This document shows, one piece after another, positions 5,935 through 13,911 of a stretch of DNA of 14,954 nt. A model generated the notes under the pieces. That model did not search any database. It was given only the letters and a program-made list of their open reading frames with translations, and had not been told where the DNA came from. The stretch is from assembly GCA_029287755.1 (NCBI GenBank), contig JARFQM010000368.1, positions 1 to 14,954 on the forward strand, written 5' to 3'. The DNA is from Desulfofustis sp. (GTDB lineage: Bacteria > Desulfobacterota > Desulfobulbia > Desulfobulbales > Desulfocapsaceae). The translations under genes were made by a program, and so were the position numbers. The stretch's first letter is position 1. Each line of letters starts with the position of its first letter.

Positions 5935-7641
5935 TCACTCCAGCCGGCGCAGACCAGACAACTTTTTTATCAGAAGATTGGCGATCGTTTGTGTGGACCG
6001 AGCCAAACCGTACGCCATGCTTGCATCTATGATCTGCCCCCTGGTCATTGCCCCCACCGCGAACAGTTCTATACCCGCATTGCCCCCGTGTTCTGGATCT
6101 GTATGCACCACCCGGTGGGTGTCGGGATCGATTAGGATTGATCCGCTCGCGGAGGCAGCTGAATGGGCGTGGTCAGCAGGTTCCATTCGTTCAGTTTGAA
6201 CGAGACCTCTTTGTAATAAATTGCGGGTCAGCTCCGAGCTGTCCGTTTCGATCGACCGGGGCTGTCCCCGGGCATCAACACAGAAGGAAAAGGTAGCCAA
6301 GCGGCATTGTCCATCGGTCCCGCCGGAGTAAAACTCAAACTCCCCGGTCGATTCGTTAACCTCAAAGCGATAATCTCTCCCCAGTTTTTTAATCTCAACG
6401 ACTCCCGCCTCCATGAGGGCCAATAGTTTTTCTGCATTGCTGACCGGCTGAGTCGCAGCATGTACAAAGAAGAGAGTGTTGAACTGCTGGTCAAATAGCC
6501 GCCTTTCAGCCGCACTCAGGGACAGGTAGAGTTCCCTCACTACAGGAAAAATCTGGACAAGGACCGTTTGCCAGACAAGTTCGCCCTCAGGACCGTCGCC
6601 CTTCACTGCCCGGTCGATGTCCTGCTCAAGGACACGCGCCGGCGCACCGCTGGGTTCCGCCACCTGCCGCCAATTGATCTGTACACCATAGGCTGCCGAT
6701 AATTCCCGGTCAATTAGCTGGAAAAGTTCTATGAGAGTGAGCTGGTTGGGCCTCTCGTCCATGAGCCGCCGCAAACGTTCGCAGGTAAGATAGCGATTTC
6801 GCCGCTGGCCGATTCGCCCCCTGACCCGTGGCAGGAGTCCCTGCCGGGAGAAGAGGGTAAGCCTTCTTGGCTTGTCCGGTTTCTCATAGCTCAGCCGGCC
6901 GGAATCAAGGCGCTTGAAACGCCCTTCCGCTGACAAAGTGAGCGCTGTTTCAATGGCACTCAGGCTCGATCCGATGACCCCCACCTCGGCGCCGGGCGGA
7001 ATGACATCACGCAGCTTCGCTGCCGGCCATGGAGAACTCAGGTAATTATCAATCCGGCTTGATTCAAACCAGTGACCGGTGGCCAGCAGCGCACCCTGAA
7101 ACGGACCCGCCCTTTTTCTGTCCCCCTGATCACCGACAGCTATCAAATAGATGTTTGTATCCTCCCCCCAGAGATCGACCACTTCGCACCTGCTCCAGGT
7201 CTTGACTTCGACACCTATATCTTCCGCCTTTTTCAGAGCATCATCAAACTGGCTTTTGAGATACTCGCCCATTACCTCGCGCGGATAATGAGCACAGTGC
7301 TCATCAACCCCGCCGGAGACGGAAAAAGCAGATTCCTGCTGGTCGAATCGAGGAGACACCGCCTCTCTGTTTCTTCTCACCCATTGCTGAAAATCATCCG
7401 GTCTGGCAATTCTTACCGTCATATCTCCGGCGCACATATTGGTGATGTGAAAGGGAAGCACGTAGGCGCCATTATGCGGCAGCCCAGGCCCGACGACAGG
7501 ATGTTTTTCAAAAATATCGATCCCCAGGCCAAAAGCAGATTTTCGGCCCGCATCTCCCATGCGATCCAGTGCATCAACGAGTTGACAGAGCAGAGAGGTG
7601 CCGGTCAATCCCCCGCCGATTATGGCAAACCGGTATTTCAT
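5935..7641 (-). CDS. FAD/NAD(P)-binding oxidoreductase (two-Rossmann flavoprotein)
   Basis: This 568-aa protein starts with an FAD dinucleotide fold, MKYRFAIIGGGLTGTS. A second nucleotide fold follows at about residues 219-231 (EVGVIGSSLSAIE), after LLATGHW (about 185-191), the motif that links the two folds in two-dinucleotide flavoproteins. The C-terminal ELFAVGAMTRGQIIDASMAY segment is the usual FAD-closing strand and helix. It belongs with the FAD-NAD(P)-binding (NAD_binding_9) proteins, whose substrates are mostly unknown; some relatives are N-hydroxylating monooxygenases. The frame extends to ATG 7701, which would add 20 polar residues. The inner ATG is preferred because the Rossmann strand follows at once, though neither start has a clear ribosome site. 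The gene is divergent from the MetF-like gene and separated from the S51 operon by a promoter, so it is probably its own transcript. Confidence 0.85.
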   Translation of the reverse strand: MKYRFAIIGGGLTGTSLLCQLVDALDRMGDAGRKSAFGLGIDIFEKHPVVGPGLPHNGAYVLPFHITNMCAGDMTVRIARPDDFQQWVRRNREAVSPRFDQQESAFSVSGGVDEHCAHYPREVMGEYLKSQFDDALKKAEDIGVEVKTWSRCEVVDLWGEDTNIYLIAVGDQGDRKRAGPFQGALLATGHWFESSRIDNYLSSPWPAAKLRDVIPPGAEVGVIGSSLSAIETALTLSAEGRFKRLDSGRLSYEKPDKPRRLTLFSRQGLLPRVRGRIGQRRNRYLTCERLRRLMDERPNQLTLIELFQLIDRELSAAYGVQINWRQVAEPSGAPARVLEQDIDRAVKGDGPEGELVWQTVLVQIFPVVRELYLSLSAAERRLFDQQFNTLFFVHAATQPVSNAEKLLALMEAGVVEIKKLGRDYRFEVNESTGEFEFYSGGTDGQCRLATFSFCVDARGQPRSIETDSSELTRNLLQRGLVQTERMEPADHAHSAASASGSILIDPDTHRVVHTDPEHGGNAGIELFAVGAMTRGQIIDASMAYGLARSTQTIANLLIKKLSGLRRLE

Positions 7642-7701
7642 GGGACAATCTGAATGGTCCGAATCTGGCCCATCGCTCGCCGTCTCAAAGGTTCTCACCA
7701 T

Positions 7702-7815
7702 TTTATCTGGATGCTGCTTTAGTTTTCCGATGGAAACTACTTTAGCATAAAAAGAGCAACGTTTTGCAGTCTTTTGGCCAGCGCTGATTATAGTAGCCCA
7801 AAAGAGGTGTTACCC
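7702..7815. promoter_or_regulatory. Divergent promoter region between the FAD oxidoreductase and MetF-like genes
   Basis: This is the only AT-rich gap between divergent genes in the window. It holds a TATAAT on the minus strand (7787-7792) and an overlapping TATAGT on the plus strand (7789-7794), but neither has a convincing -35 box. An imperfect inverted repeat, AGTTTTCC-GAT-GGAAACT (7721-7738, one bulged T), could be an operator. AAAGAGGTG (7801-7809) is the ribosome site of the plus-strand gene. Promoters for both directions must be nearby, but the exact boxes are uncertain. Confidence 0.4.
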
Positions 7816-8604
7816 ATGTTCGACTATCCGTACCTAATTGAACTGCTTACCCCCAGGAAATCGCCCCCCGGGCAGCCAGATCGACTGCTGCACAGATTCG
7901 GGGAGCGATTCACCCGTGTCATGCAGGCGGGATGTGGGATTTCGATCCCCGACAATCCCATGGGCAATCTGCGCCTGGGAGCGCTGGAAGCAATAGAACT
8001 GCTGAATTTGTCGTTTGATCCCGAACGGGTGGTAATCAATCTCAATACCTTTCACAGCAAAGAGGATCTTGATGAAATTCTCGGCGGGGCGCTGCGGTCA
8101 GGGATCCGCTTTCTGCTTGTTGTTCGAGGTGACGGCGGTCCGTCCCTGCCGAAGCTCGACCCGGCAACCATAGGGGGGACATTCAACGTGGCCTCAAGTG
8201 CAGATCTTATTGGCTACATCAACCGGACGTATCCAGGCAGATTTATCACCGGGGCGGCATTCAACCACTACAACCCCCTCAAGGTCGAATTGAACAGAAT
8301 GGCTAAGAAAATTGCCGCCGGGGCCCAATTTGTTGTCACCCAACCGGTAATCGGCAGTGAGTCAAGGCTTGACCAGCTTAAGGCTTTAGATATTCCACTT
8401 GTCGTTGAGGCCTGGATGTCGGACAATATCACGCTGTTCAGCCAGAGCGTTGGCGACGACACCCTGGAGGTTTCAGACTACGACCCGGGCACCAACCTGC
8501 AATTGCTGCACGAAAGTTTTCCCGAAAGTTGCGTCTACCTCTCCATGCTCAATTTCAAAGAGAATTTTGCAGAGATTCTGCCGGCACTCGCCGCAGGGTC
8601 GTGA
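7816..8604 (+). CDS. Methylenetetrahydrofolate reductase (MetF)-like protein
   Basis: This 262-aa protein shows the MTHFR TIM-barrel pattern. YLIELLTPRKSPPG near the N-terminus (Glu9) corresponds to the strand with MetF's catalytic Glu. FLLVVRGDGG (about 96-105) matches the LxLRGD strand, and AAGAQFVVTQPV (about 171-182) matches the dAGAdfxiTQ strand. MetF reduces 5,10-methylene-THF to 5-methyl-THF with FAD. The identity is weaker than for a housekeeping MetF: it is shorter than the usual 280-300 residues, and VTQPVIG replaces the normal TQFFFD. It may therefore be a divergent family member with another substrate. ATG 7816 is chosen over 7774 because AAAGAGGTG lies 6 nt before it. No MetV partner is in the window. 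It heads a plus-strand run with the phosphatase and methyltransferase genes. Confidence 0.8.
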   Translation: MFDYPYLIELLTPRKSPPGQPDRLLHRFGERFTRVMQAGCGISIPDNPMGNLRLGALEAIELLNLSFDPERVVINLNTFHSKEDLDEILGGALRSGIRFLLVVRGDGGPSLPKLDPATIGGTFNVASSADLIGYINRTYPGRFITGAAFNHYNPLKVELNRMAKKIAAGAQFVVTQPVIGSESRLDQLKALDIPLVVEAWMSDNITLFSQSVGDDTLEVSDYDPGTNLQLLHESFPESCVYLSMLNFKENFAEILPALAAGS

Positions 8605-8627
8605 GAACAGGAAATATCGAGGCTGCC

Positions 8628-9227
8628 ATGATACGTTTCCCACTTTGCCCAAGACTATTATCAATTGCGTTGCTGTCACTTGTTTTTACGCTCATATTAT
8701 TTTCTGGAGCGGCTGCAGACAAGGGCGACGAGCAAAAATTACTGGCCGATTTCAACAAGGGTAATCAGATTGCCCTGATGCGGCATGCGCTGGCGCCCGG
8801 GACCGGAGATCCAGAACATTTCACCCTGGGTGATTGCACGACCCAGCGAAATTTGTCCCAGGCCGGCCGGGATCAGGCGGTAAGAATCGGCAACAGATTG
8901 AAGCAGGCCGGTATCACCGCTGCCGATGTCTACACCAGTGAGTGGTGCCGCTGTCGGGAAACGGCGGAACTCCTTGGACTCGGCACCCCCGTGCCGCTGC
9001 CGCCGCTCAATTCATTTTTTAGGAATTATGAGAGCAAAGGTCCTCAGACCGAAGCGCTCCAGACCTGGCTCGCCGGCCAGCAGCTTGCCAGACCGCTGAT
9101 ACTTGTAACCCACCAGGTGAACATTACCGCGTTCAGTACGGTTTATCCCGCCTCCGGCGAGGTTGTCCTGATGCGCAGAAATGTGGATGGCCGCTTCGAA
9201 GTAACTGGATCGATCCGCACCGATTAA
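8628..9227 (+). CDS. Exported histidine phosphatase family protein
   Basis: This 199-aa protein begins with a basic, hydrophobic, then small-residue signal sequence: MIRFPLCPRLLSIALL... through FSGAAA (1-30), with likely cleavage before DKGD. The mature part is a short histidine-phosphatase (phosphoglycerate-mutase-like) domain. It has IALMRHA (48-54) with the phosphorylated His53 and its partner Arg52, TSEWCRCRETA (103-113) with the conserved Arg/Glu group, and VTHQVN (160-165) with the second His162. It should hydrolyse a phosphate ester in the periplasm, or on the membrane if the signal is not cleaved; the substrate is unknown. The start at 8628 is chosen over 8529 because GAGG lies 5 nt before it and the signal peptide begins there. 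It is 23 bp downstream of the MetF-like gene. Confidence 0.9.
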   Translation: MIRFPLCPRLLSIALLSLVFTLILFSGAAADKGDEQKLLADFNKGNQIALMRHALAPGTGDPEHFTLGDCTTQRNLSQAGRDQAVRIGNRLKQAGITAADVYTSEWCRCRETAELLGLGTPVPLPPLNSFFRNYESKGPQTEALQTWLAGQQLARPLILVTHQVNITAFSTVYPASGEVVLMRRNVDGRFEVTGSIRTD

Positions 9228-9281
9228 ATAGTCACAATCTAACCGCCTTGCTCCATCTTCACCGGAGCGCCTTCAACTGAT

Positions 9282-10478
9282 ATGAGGCAAAGAGCAGCCA
9301 TCGAGTTTTCCCTCTGCTGGAATAGCAGGCAGGCAACTCACAATGACCGCTATTATATGGAGAAGGTCGATTTCTGGAGGGATATTCTCCCTGGCTCCAT
9401 GGGGGATGTATTGCCGGAAACTGATCCCGGGGACAGCCACACTGAAATTTTTACCCCCGGGTGTCTGGTCCCCGCATACGTCGACAAGAAACTGGTCACC
9501 TGCAGTAGATCCGCAATTACCCCCGGACAGGATAGAAATGGCCTCGTTCTCGAACCTGGCAGGTACTATCCCAAGGGCTATTTCTGGAAACCCCTGGGCT
9601 CCTTCCCCGTCGATCAGACCCCTGTCAGGCTGACCCACATTGACGACAGTTCCCTGGTTATCGACACCAATCATCCACTTTCCCGCTACCCTCTCGAAGT
9701 CAGGGCACTGGTGCACCAGAGATCATCGATAGCCGCCCAACGGGGCGGCGCGTTAAACGATATAGCGGAACATATCACTGCTGGGGGACCGGGAATGCAG
9801 GCTTCACAAGACGAAGTCAGATACTCTCTCAGCGCTGGAGCACCCCTGCGAAGAGAGGACGAGACCGATGATTCGCTCTACTACCGCACCCCGCGCCCGG
9901 TGCATCACCTCGACGCTGCCGCCCGCCGTCATGTCAGGTCGCTTTATGGGCGATTATGCACCCCCCGGACGAGAATACTTGATCTGATGAGCAGTTGGGA
10001 GTCACATATTCCGGACTCCCTGCATTCCTGCCATGTGGAAGGCCTCGGTCTGAACGAGCAGGAGCTGCTGGCCAATAAGCGCTTATCGGGCTACCTGGTT
10101 CACGATCTCAATAAAGATCCCCGTATTCCCCTGGCGGACAGCAGTTTCGACGCCGTCGTCTGCACGGTCTCAATAGAATATCTCTGCCGGCCATTGGAGG
10201 TGCTCTCAGAAATTGCCCGGCTCCTCGTTCCCGGCGGTATTCTGGCGATAACTATCTCCGAACGCTGGTTCCCGGGCAAACAAATACGCGAGTGGGCAGA
10301 TCTTCACCCGTTTGAAAGGCAGGGAGTAGTGATGAACTATCTGCTGGACCAGGGAAGCTTTGGCAACATCCAGACAGAATCGATTCGCGGCTACCCCCGA
10401 CCCGCGGAAGACAAATACTCGGACCGGATGAGTAAATCTGATTCGCTCTACTTCATCTGGGCCGCATGCCTGAAGTGA
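9282..10478 (+). CDS. SlyD/FKBP-like N-terminal region fused to a SAM-dependent methyltransferase
   Basis: The 398-aa product has two parts. Residues about 26-145 resemble a SlyD-type FKBP, with LEPGRYYPKGYFW (90-102) and the typical closing SLVIDTNHPL (124-133), but the usual active-site aromatics are hard to place. Residues about 195-375 are a class-I methyltransferase: DDSLYYRTPRPVHHLD (196-211), RILDLMSSWESHIPD (231-245), SFDAVVCTVSIEYL (288-301) and LLVPGGILAITIS (314-326). The LDLMSSW-SH motif replaces the usual DxGxGxG in a distinct subgroup of methyltransferases. The substrate is unknown; the FKBP part could present a protein, or be a degenerate relic. ATG 9282 is the first start in frame and ATG 9357 (MEKVDFW) also fits the domain edge; neither has a strong ribosome site. 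It lies 54 bp after the phosphatase gene. Confidence 0.85.
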   Translation: MRQRAAIEFSLCWNSRQATHNDRYYMEKVDFWRDILPGSMGDVLPETDPGDSHTEIFTPGCLVPAYVDKKLVTCSRSAITPGQDRNGLVLEPGRYYPKGYFWKPLGSFPVDQTPVRLTHIDDSSLVIDTNHPLSRYPLEVRALVHQRSSIAAQRGGALNDIAEHITAGGPGMQASQDEVRYSLSAGAPLRREDETDDSLYYRTPRPVHHLDAAARRHVRSLYGRLCTPRTRILDLMSSWESHIPDSLHSCHVEGLGLNEQELLANKRLSGYLVHDLNKDPRIPLADSSFDAVVCTVSIEYLCRPLEVLSEIARLLVPGGILAITISERWFPGKQIREWADLHPFERQGVVMNYLLDQGSFGNIQTESIRGYPRPAEDKYSDRMSKSDSLYFIWAACLK

Positions 10479-10487
10479 TCGGCCGTT

Positions 10488-10510
10488 GGCGGGCATGAAC
10501 CTCTGCCGCC
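10488..10510. terminator. Weak bidirectional hairpin between convergent genes
   Basis: GGCGGGCA (10488-10495) and TGCCGCC (10504-10510) pair with one bulged G over an 8-nt loop. The hairpin sits between the plus-strand methyltransferase and the minus-strand TPR gene, where transcription from both sides should end. No T-run follows on either strand, so it is at best a weak or factor-dependent stop. Confidence 0.25.
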
Positions 10511-10552
10511 TGATCTCGAAGCTTGGTGTGATACCCTGAAACAGTGTCCCGA

Positions 10553-11122
10553 CTACTGCAGCAATTTCATCAGCTTCTCGGCTGATGACTTATCCAGCAG
10601 GTTGTTCCACGGAGCGTTTTCCTCGGCCATCATGGCCTTGGCGTTGCGAAACGGGTGCCCGATGGCGCCAAACAGTTTTGCAAAGCTTTCAAGTTCAGCA
10701 TCCGAGAAAGCTCCGGCGCTGTTGATATCCAATACCGCATCGGACGTGTTGCCGAGCTCGGCATAGGACAGCCCCCTTATCAGATGGGCGATCCCCCTGT
10801 TGTTATTGCGGCTCAGAGAGGCTGTGAGATCGCTGATGGCTTTCTGATGACGTCCTTGGGCGGCGCGGGCAATGCCGCGATAATAATAGGCCCTTTCGTT
10901 GTCCCGCTGGACCTCGAGCACATTGCTGAAATCCGTTTCGGCAGCCTTGAAATGGCCCAGCGCGAGCAAAGCCGCGCCTCTGCTCAGCCAGATGTCAAGG
11001 AGCTCATAGCCCTCTCGCTCCGCCTCGGTGAACTGTTTGATACTTTCTCTTATCTGCCCTGAAGCAAACAGAAGTTTGGCTTTCCTTATCTGCTTCAGAG
11101 CTGGTGTTTTTGTCGATTTCAT
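10553..11122 (-). CDS. TPR-repeat protein
   Basis: This 189-aa protein has tetratricopeptide-like helix pairs across about residues 6-140: LFASGQIRESIKQFTEAE, GAALLALGHFKAAETDFSNV, YYRGIARAAQGRHQKAISDL and LIRGLSYAELGNTSDAVLDI each show the small-residue, aromatic and alanine pattern of a TPR. The last 50 residues are polar and not repetitive. There is no signal peptide or membrane segment, so it is probably a cytoplasmic scaffold or adaptor. It starts 70 bp after the PEP-synthase-like gene on the same strand, with no clear terminator between them, so it may be the last gene of that operon. No good ribosome site is visible. Confidence 0.8.
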   Translation of the reverse strand: MKSTKTPALKQIRKAKLLFASGQIRESIKQFTEAEREGYELLDIWLSRGAALLALGHFKAAETDFSNVLEVQRDNERAYYYRGIARAAQGRHQKAISDLTASLSRNNNRGIAHLIRGLSYAELGNTSDAVLDINSAGAFSDAELESFAKLFGAIGHPFRNAKAMMAEENAPWNNLLDKSSAEKLMKLLQ

Positions 11123-11192
11123 AAGGTTATTGTCCGCTATGTCAGGCAGCAGTTGTCAGGTCTGCAGGTTGACTACCCTGGTTTCTGCCGCG

Positions 11193-13421
11193 CTATTCAG
11201 AAATGGTCTCGGTAGCCGCATCATCTTGTCTCTGAACCGTGCAGATGCCGAGATAACCGTCCACGGTTACCCGGTCGCCGGTGGAGATATAGTCCGTGGC
11301 TCCCACTACCCCGGTGACGCAGGGAATGCCATATTCCCGTGCAATGATCGCACCGTGAATGAGCATGCCTCCGCGGCGCTCGATGATGGCGGCGGCCAAC
11401 GGCGCAAAAAATGTCATGGTCGGATCAATCGCATCAATGACCAACACCTCACCCTTCAGGAATCCGGACAGATCGCTCATCTTCTCCACAACCCGCGCCC
11501 GGCCGCCGGCAATCCCCCTGCTTGCGGGCTGACCCTGCAGCTGCCTTGCCCGGACACGCGGGTGTTCAGCACCCTTGGGTAGTTCTGCCTCAGCCGCCTG
11601 CACAGCATGTTCGGCAACCGTCTCCCCCTCAAGCAGCAAGGCGAGGGTGAGGGCTGAAGTGCCCGGAGGCAGACTACTGCCATTTTCGTGCAGCCGTGTC
11701 CTGGCATGGTCGCAAGCCCGTTCGAGTTCCTGCCCGATCCTGCCGATGTGAATATTGTCATCGTCGCGGATGCGGTAGCTTTCCCGTGCCATGCTCAGCA
11801 GCTCGACGGGGTCTAAATCGATGTTCTGCTCCGCCCTCTCGAGAAACACCTGCTCGAGCCGTTCACGCTCAGGCTGGGAGGTTGTCCGCGAATCACCGGG
11901 AAGGAGCGAATACTGCACTATCATGGAGGAAATAATTCTATCCACCGCCTGCAGATCACCTACCCCGACAAAATCAATGGAGAAATGCGACCTCAGGCGG
12001 CTGATTTTTGACTGGAATTGCTCTCCGCCCACACCTTTAAGCACTCCGTCTTTGAGGCTCTGGAACAGAGCGTCATCGGCAGCTGCGAGTTCTGCACATC
12101 CCTTCAACAGATCGTTTCGCTCGGTGCTCAGCATCTTTTGACCGGTGAGCAAGGTAACAAATTCGAACGGGTCATCCGGTTCAAGCAGATCATTATAGAC
12201 TTCGCCAAACAATCTGACTCCATGGGCAAAGGGGATGAAATCGCTCCAGTAAACCGCCGTCCACCGCTCATTTAAGTCGCTGCGCCTGCGCAGTTCCAGC
12301 GCCAGGTCGGCATCTCCCATTTCAGCAAAATTGACTGCCGCCAGCCGGGCTGCATCTTCATCCATCTCCGGCAGTAATTTCCGGGTTATCTGCTCCCGCA
12401 GGTGCAGAAGATTATCATAGCTTCGGGTCAGGCTCAGGTACCAGGAACGCTTATCGCCTTGTGATGCTTTATTGCCCGCGGTGATCGGGCGCGCCTGAAG
12501 AAGACACCATTGCTCATCCGCCAGCGTCCATTCGATATCCTGGGGCGTCCCGCAGTGGTCCTCCACTCGCAGCCCCAACCTGACTATCCCATCGACCGAG
12601 GATTCATCCAATGGCGGTTGCACACTCCTGTCCCTGTCCAGGCGACCGGAGAGTATTCCGCCCGAGGGTGAGCGCATGAACCAGATGTCCCTTGCTTCTG
12701 GTGCCTGGTGGGCTTCGACTTGCAGGCTTTCGCGGTTGATCAGCCAGCGATCCGGGGCAACGGCCCCGTCCACCAGCCCCTGGTTGAGACCATGCACCGC
12801 CTCAATGACCATCTGCTGATCGTTAAGCGGGTTTTGGGTGAACAACAGACCTGAAACCCGGCCTTCTGCAAACGGCTGCACCACCACAGCCATTCGGCTT
12901 GTAAGCACCTCAAGCCCGAGCTCCTGCCGGTAGAGTATGGCACGGTCTGACCACAGCGAGGCCCAGACTTTTTTAATTTTTCTGATTATCTCTTCGGCTC
13001 CAGAAACATTAATGTGTGATTCATGCAAGCCGGCAAAAGAGCCGCCCGCCCCATCTTCTTCCGGGGCTGACGATCTGATCACCAGGGGCTGCTCCCCAAA
13101 CTCATCCCGAATTGCCTCAAGTATGCTTTCTTTCAATTCTCCACTGATTTTTCCTTTCAGAAAGAGAAGTTGGATGCGCAGACTAGCATCCCATATTTCC
13201 TCCCAGCGCATCTCTTTTATGTCTTTTCGATAGAGCTCCAGGCCGATTTTCTCTCTCAGGTGATTGGCATCGACAAACAGGTCGTAAGCCGCCGTGCTGA
13301 TGCACAGAGGGGGTGGCACCGGCAGGCCGGCGGCTGCCATCTGGAACAGGGCCATGGCCTTGCCGCCGATGGCCAGCGCGTCCGGATGCTCCAGATTGTC
13401 AATCGAATAGATCCACTTCAT
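11193..13421 (-). CDS. PEP-synthase-like ATP-grasp plus phosphohistidine swivel protein, no PEP-binding barrel
   Basis: The 742-aa protein carries the PPDK_N ATP-binding module: AIGGKAMALFQMAAAGLPVP (17-36), VIRSSAPEEDGAGGSFAG (114-131), VVVQPFAEGRVSGLLFTQNP (179-198) and GTPQDIEWTL...LQARPIT (291-314). A middle helical region (about 320-620) has no recognised motif. The C-terminus is the swivel domain, GGMLIHGAIIAREYGIP (684-700), with His689 as the likely phosphorylated residue. The TIM barrel that binds PEP or pyruvate in PpsA and PPDK is absent. This order, ATP-grasp then middle domain then swivel His, is that of rifampin phosphotransferase, in which the middle domain binds the acceptor. 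So it may phosphorylate an unknown small molecule from ATP. The first ORF codon is GTG 13424; ATG 13421 is preferred. It overlaps the PNPOx-fold gene by 23 bp. Confidence 0.87.
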   Translation of the reverse strand: MKWIYSIDNLEHPDALAIGGKAMALFQMAAAGLPVPPPLCISTAAYDLFVDANHLREKIGLELYRKDIKEMRWEEIWDASLRIQLLFLKGKISGELKESILEAIRDEFGEQPLVIRSSAPEEDGAGGSFAGLHESHINVSGAEEIIRKIKKVWASLWSDRAILYRQELGLEVLTSRMAVVVQPFAEGRVSGLLFTQNPLNDQQMVIEAVHGLNQGLVDGAVAPDRWLINRESLQVEAHQAPEARDIWFMRSPSGGILSGRLDRDRSVQPPLDESSVDGIVRLGLRVEDHCGTPQDIEWTLADEQWCLLQARPITAGNKASQGDKRSWYLSLTRSYDNLLHLREQITRKLLPEMDEDAARLAAVNFAEMGDADLALELRRRSDLNERWTAVYWSDFIPFAHGVRLFGEVYNDLLEPDDPFEFVTLLTGQKMLSTERNDLLKGCAELAAADDALFQSLKDGVLKGVGGEQFQSKISRLRSHFSIDFVGVGDLQAVDRIISSMIVQYSLLPGDSRTTSQPERERLEQVFLERAEQNIDLDPVELLSMARESYRIRDDDNIHIGRIGQELERACDHARTRLHENGSSLPPGTSALTLALLLEGETVAEHAVQAAEAELPKGAEHPRVRARQLQGQPASRGIAGGRARVVEKMSDLSGFLKGEVLVIDAIDPTMTFFAPLAAAIIERRGGMLIHGAIIAREYGIPCVTGVVGATDYISTGDRVTVDGYLGICTVQRQDDAATETISE

Positions 13422-13872
13422 CACTGATATGCAACTCCATGACGTTCTGGAAACGTGACACCAGCAGGTAGTGCTGAACCTCGATTTTGATAAATGTCGT
13501 CGTGGGTGAGCTGAGAAATTTTTGCAGATAGGGGTGCCGTTCGAGATAGATACGTTCGTAGACCGGCCGCTCGTCTTCTTCTATGGTCTTTGCCACACCC
13601 AGAATGGTAAGGGCCGCCGCCGCATGAAAATCCTCCTCCTTGTTGGAGCGATTGTCCACCAGCAGGGAAACTCTGGAATCCATACTGATATTCTGGTGCT
13701 TGCGAGTCGATTTGCCGGTGGCCACCACGATCTCGCCAAGGTCGTCGGTGTGGGCGAAGGCCATCAGACTTGAATAGGGCTGACCATTTCGCTGCGTTGA
13801 GAGGACCGCCAGGGGCTGCTCTGACAGAAGGGTGCCGATCTGCTCACGCATTACCTGCTCTGTGTTATCCAT
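13399..13872 (-). CDS. Pyridoxamine 5'-phosphate oxidase-fold flavoprotein
   Basis: This 157-aa protein has the split-barrel pattern of the PNPOx family: LLSEQPLAVLSTQRNGQPYSSLM (about residues 15-37), IVVATGKSTRKHQNI (48-62) and SRVSLLVDN (66-74), ending in IEVQHYLLVSRFQNVM. The family binds FMN, F420 or haem as a dimer, and these short members are often called HugZ-like or general stress proteins. The RKHQNI segment is where many relatives contact the flavin phosphate. A good GGAGAAGG ribosome site precedes the ATG. Its 3' end overlaps the next gene, suggesting coupled expression with the PEP-synthase-like protein. It lies 39 bp after the amine-oxidase-like gene. The substrate is unknown. 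Confidence 0.87.
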   Translation of the reverse strand: MDNTEQVMREQIGTLLSEQPLAVLSTQRNGQPYSSLMAFAHTDDLGEIVVATGKSTRKHQNISMDSRVSLLVDNRSNKEEDFHAAAALTILGVAKTIEEDERPVYERIYLERHPYLQKFLSSPTTTFIKIEVQHYLLVSRFQNVMELHISDEVDLFD

Positions 13873-13911
13873 ACCTTCTCCCCGGCAGTCTCGCCGTGCT
13901 TAATAGTGATC

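Noticed and set aside
5898..5940. GC-rich CCGGCCGG palindrome after the FAD oxidoreductase gene as a terminator
   Set aside because: The palindrome has no loop; the TTTTT after GCGTTC is short and the stem poor, so it was not called.
11123..11192. Gap between the TPR and PEP-synthase-like genes searched for a terminator or promoter
   Set aside because: No stem with a T-run and no convincing -10/-35 pair was found.
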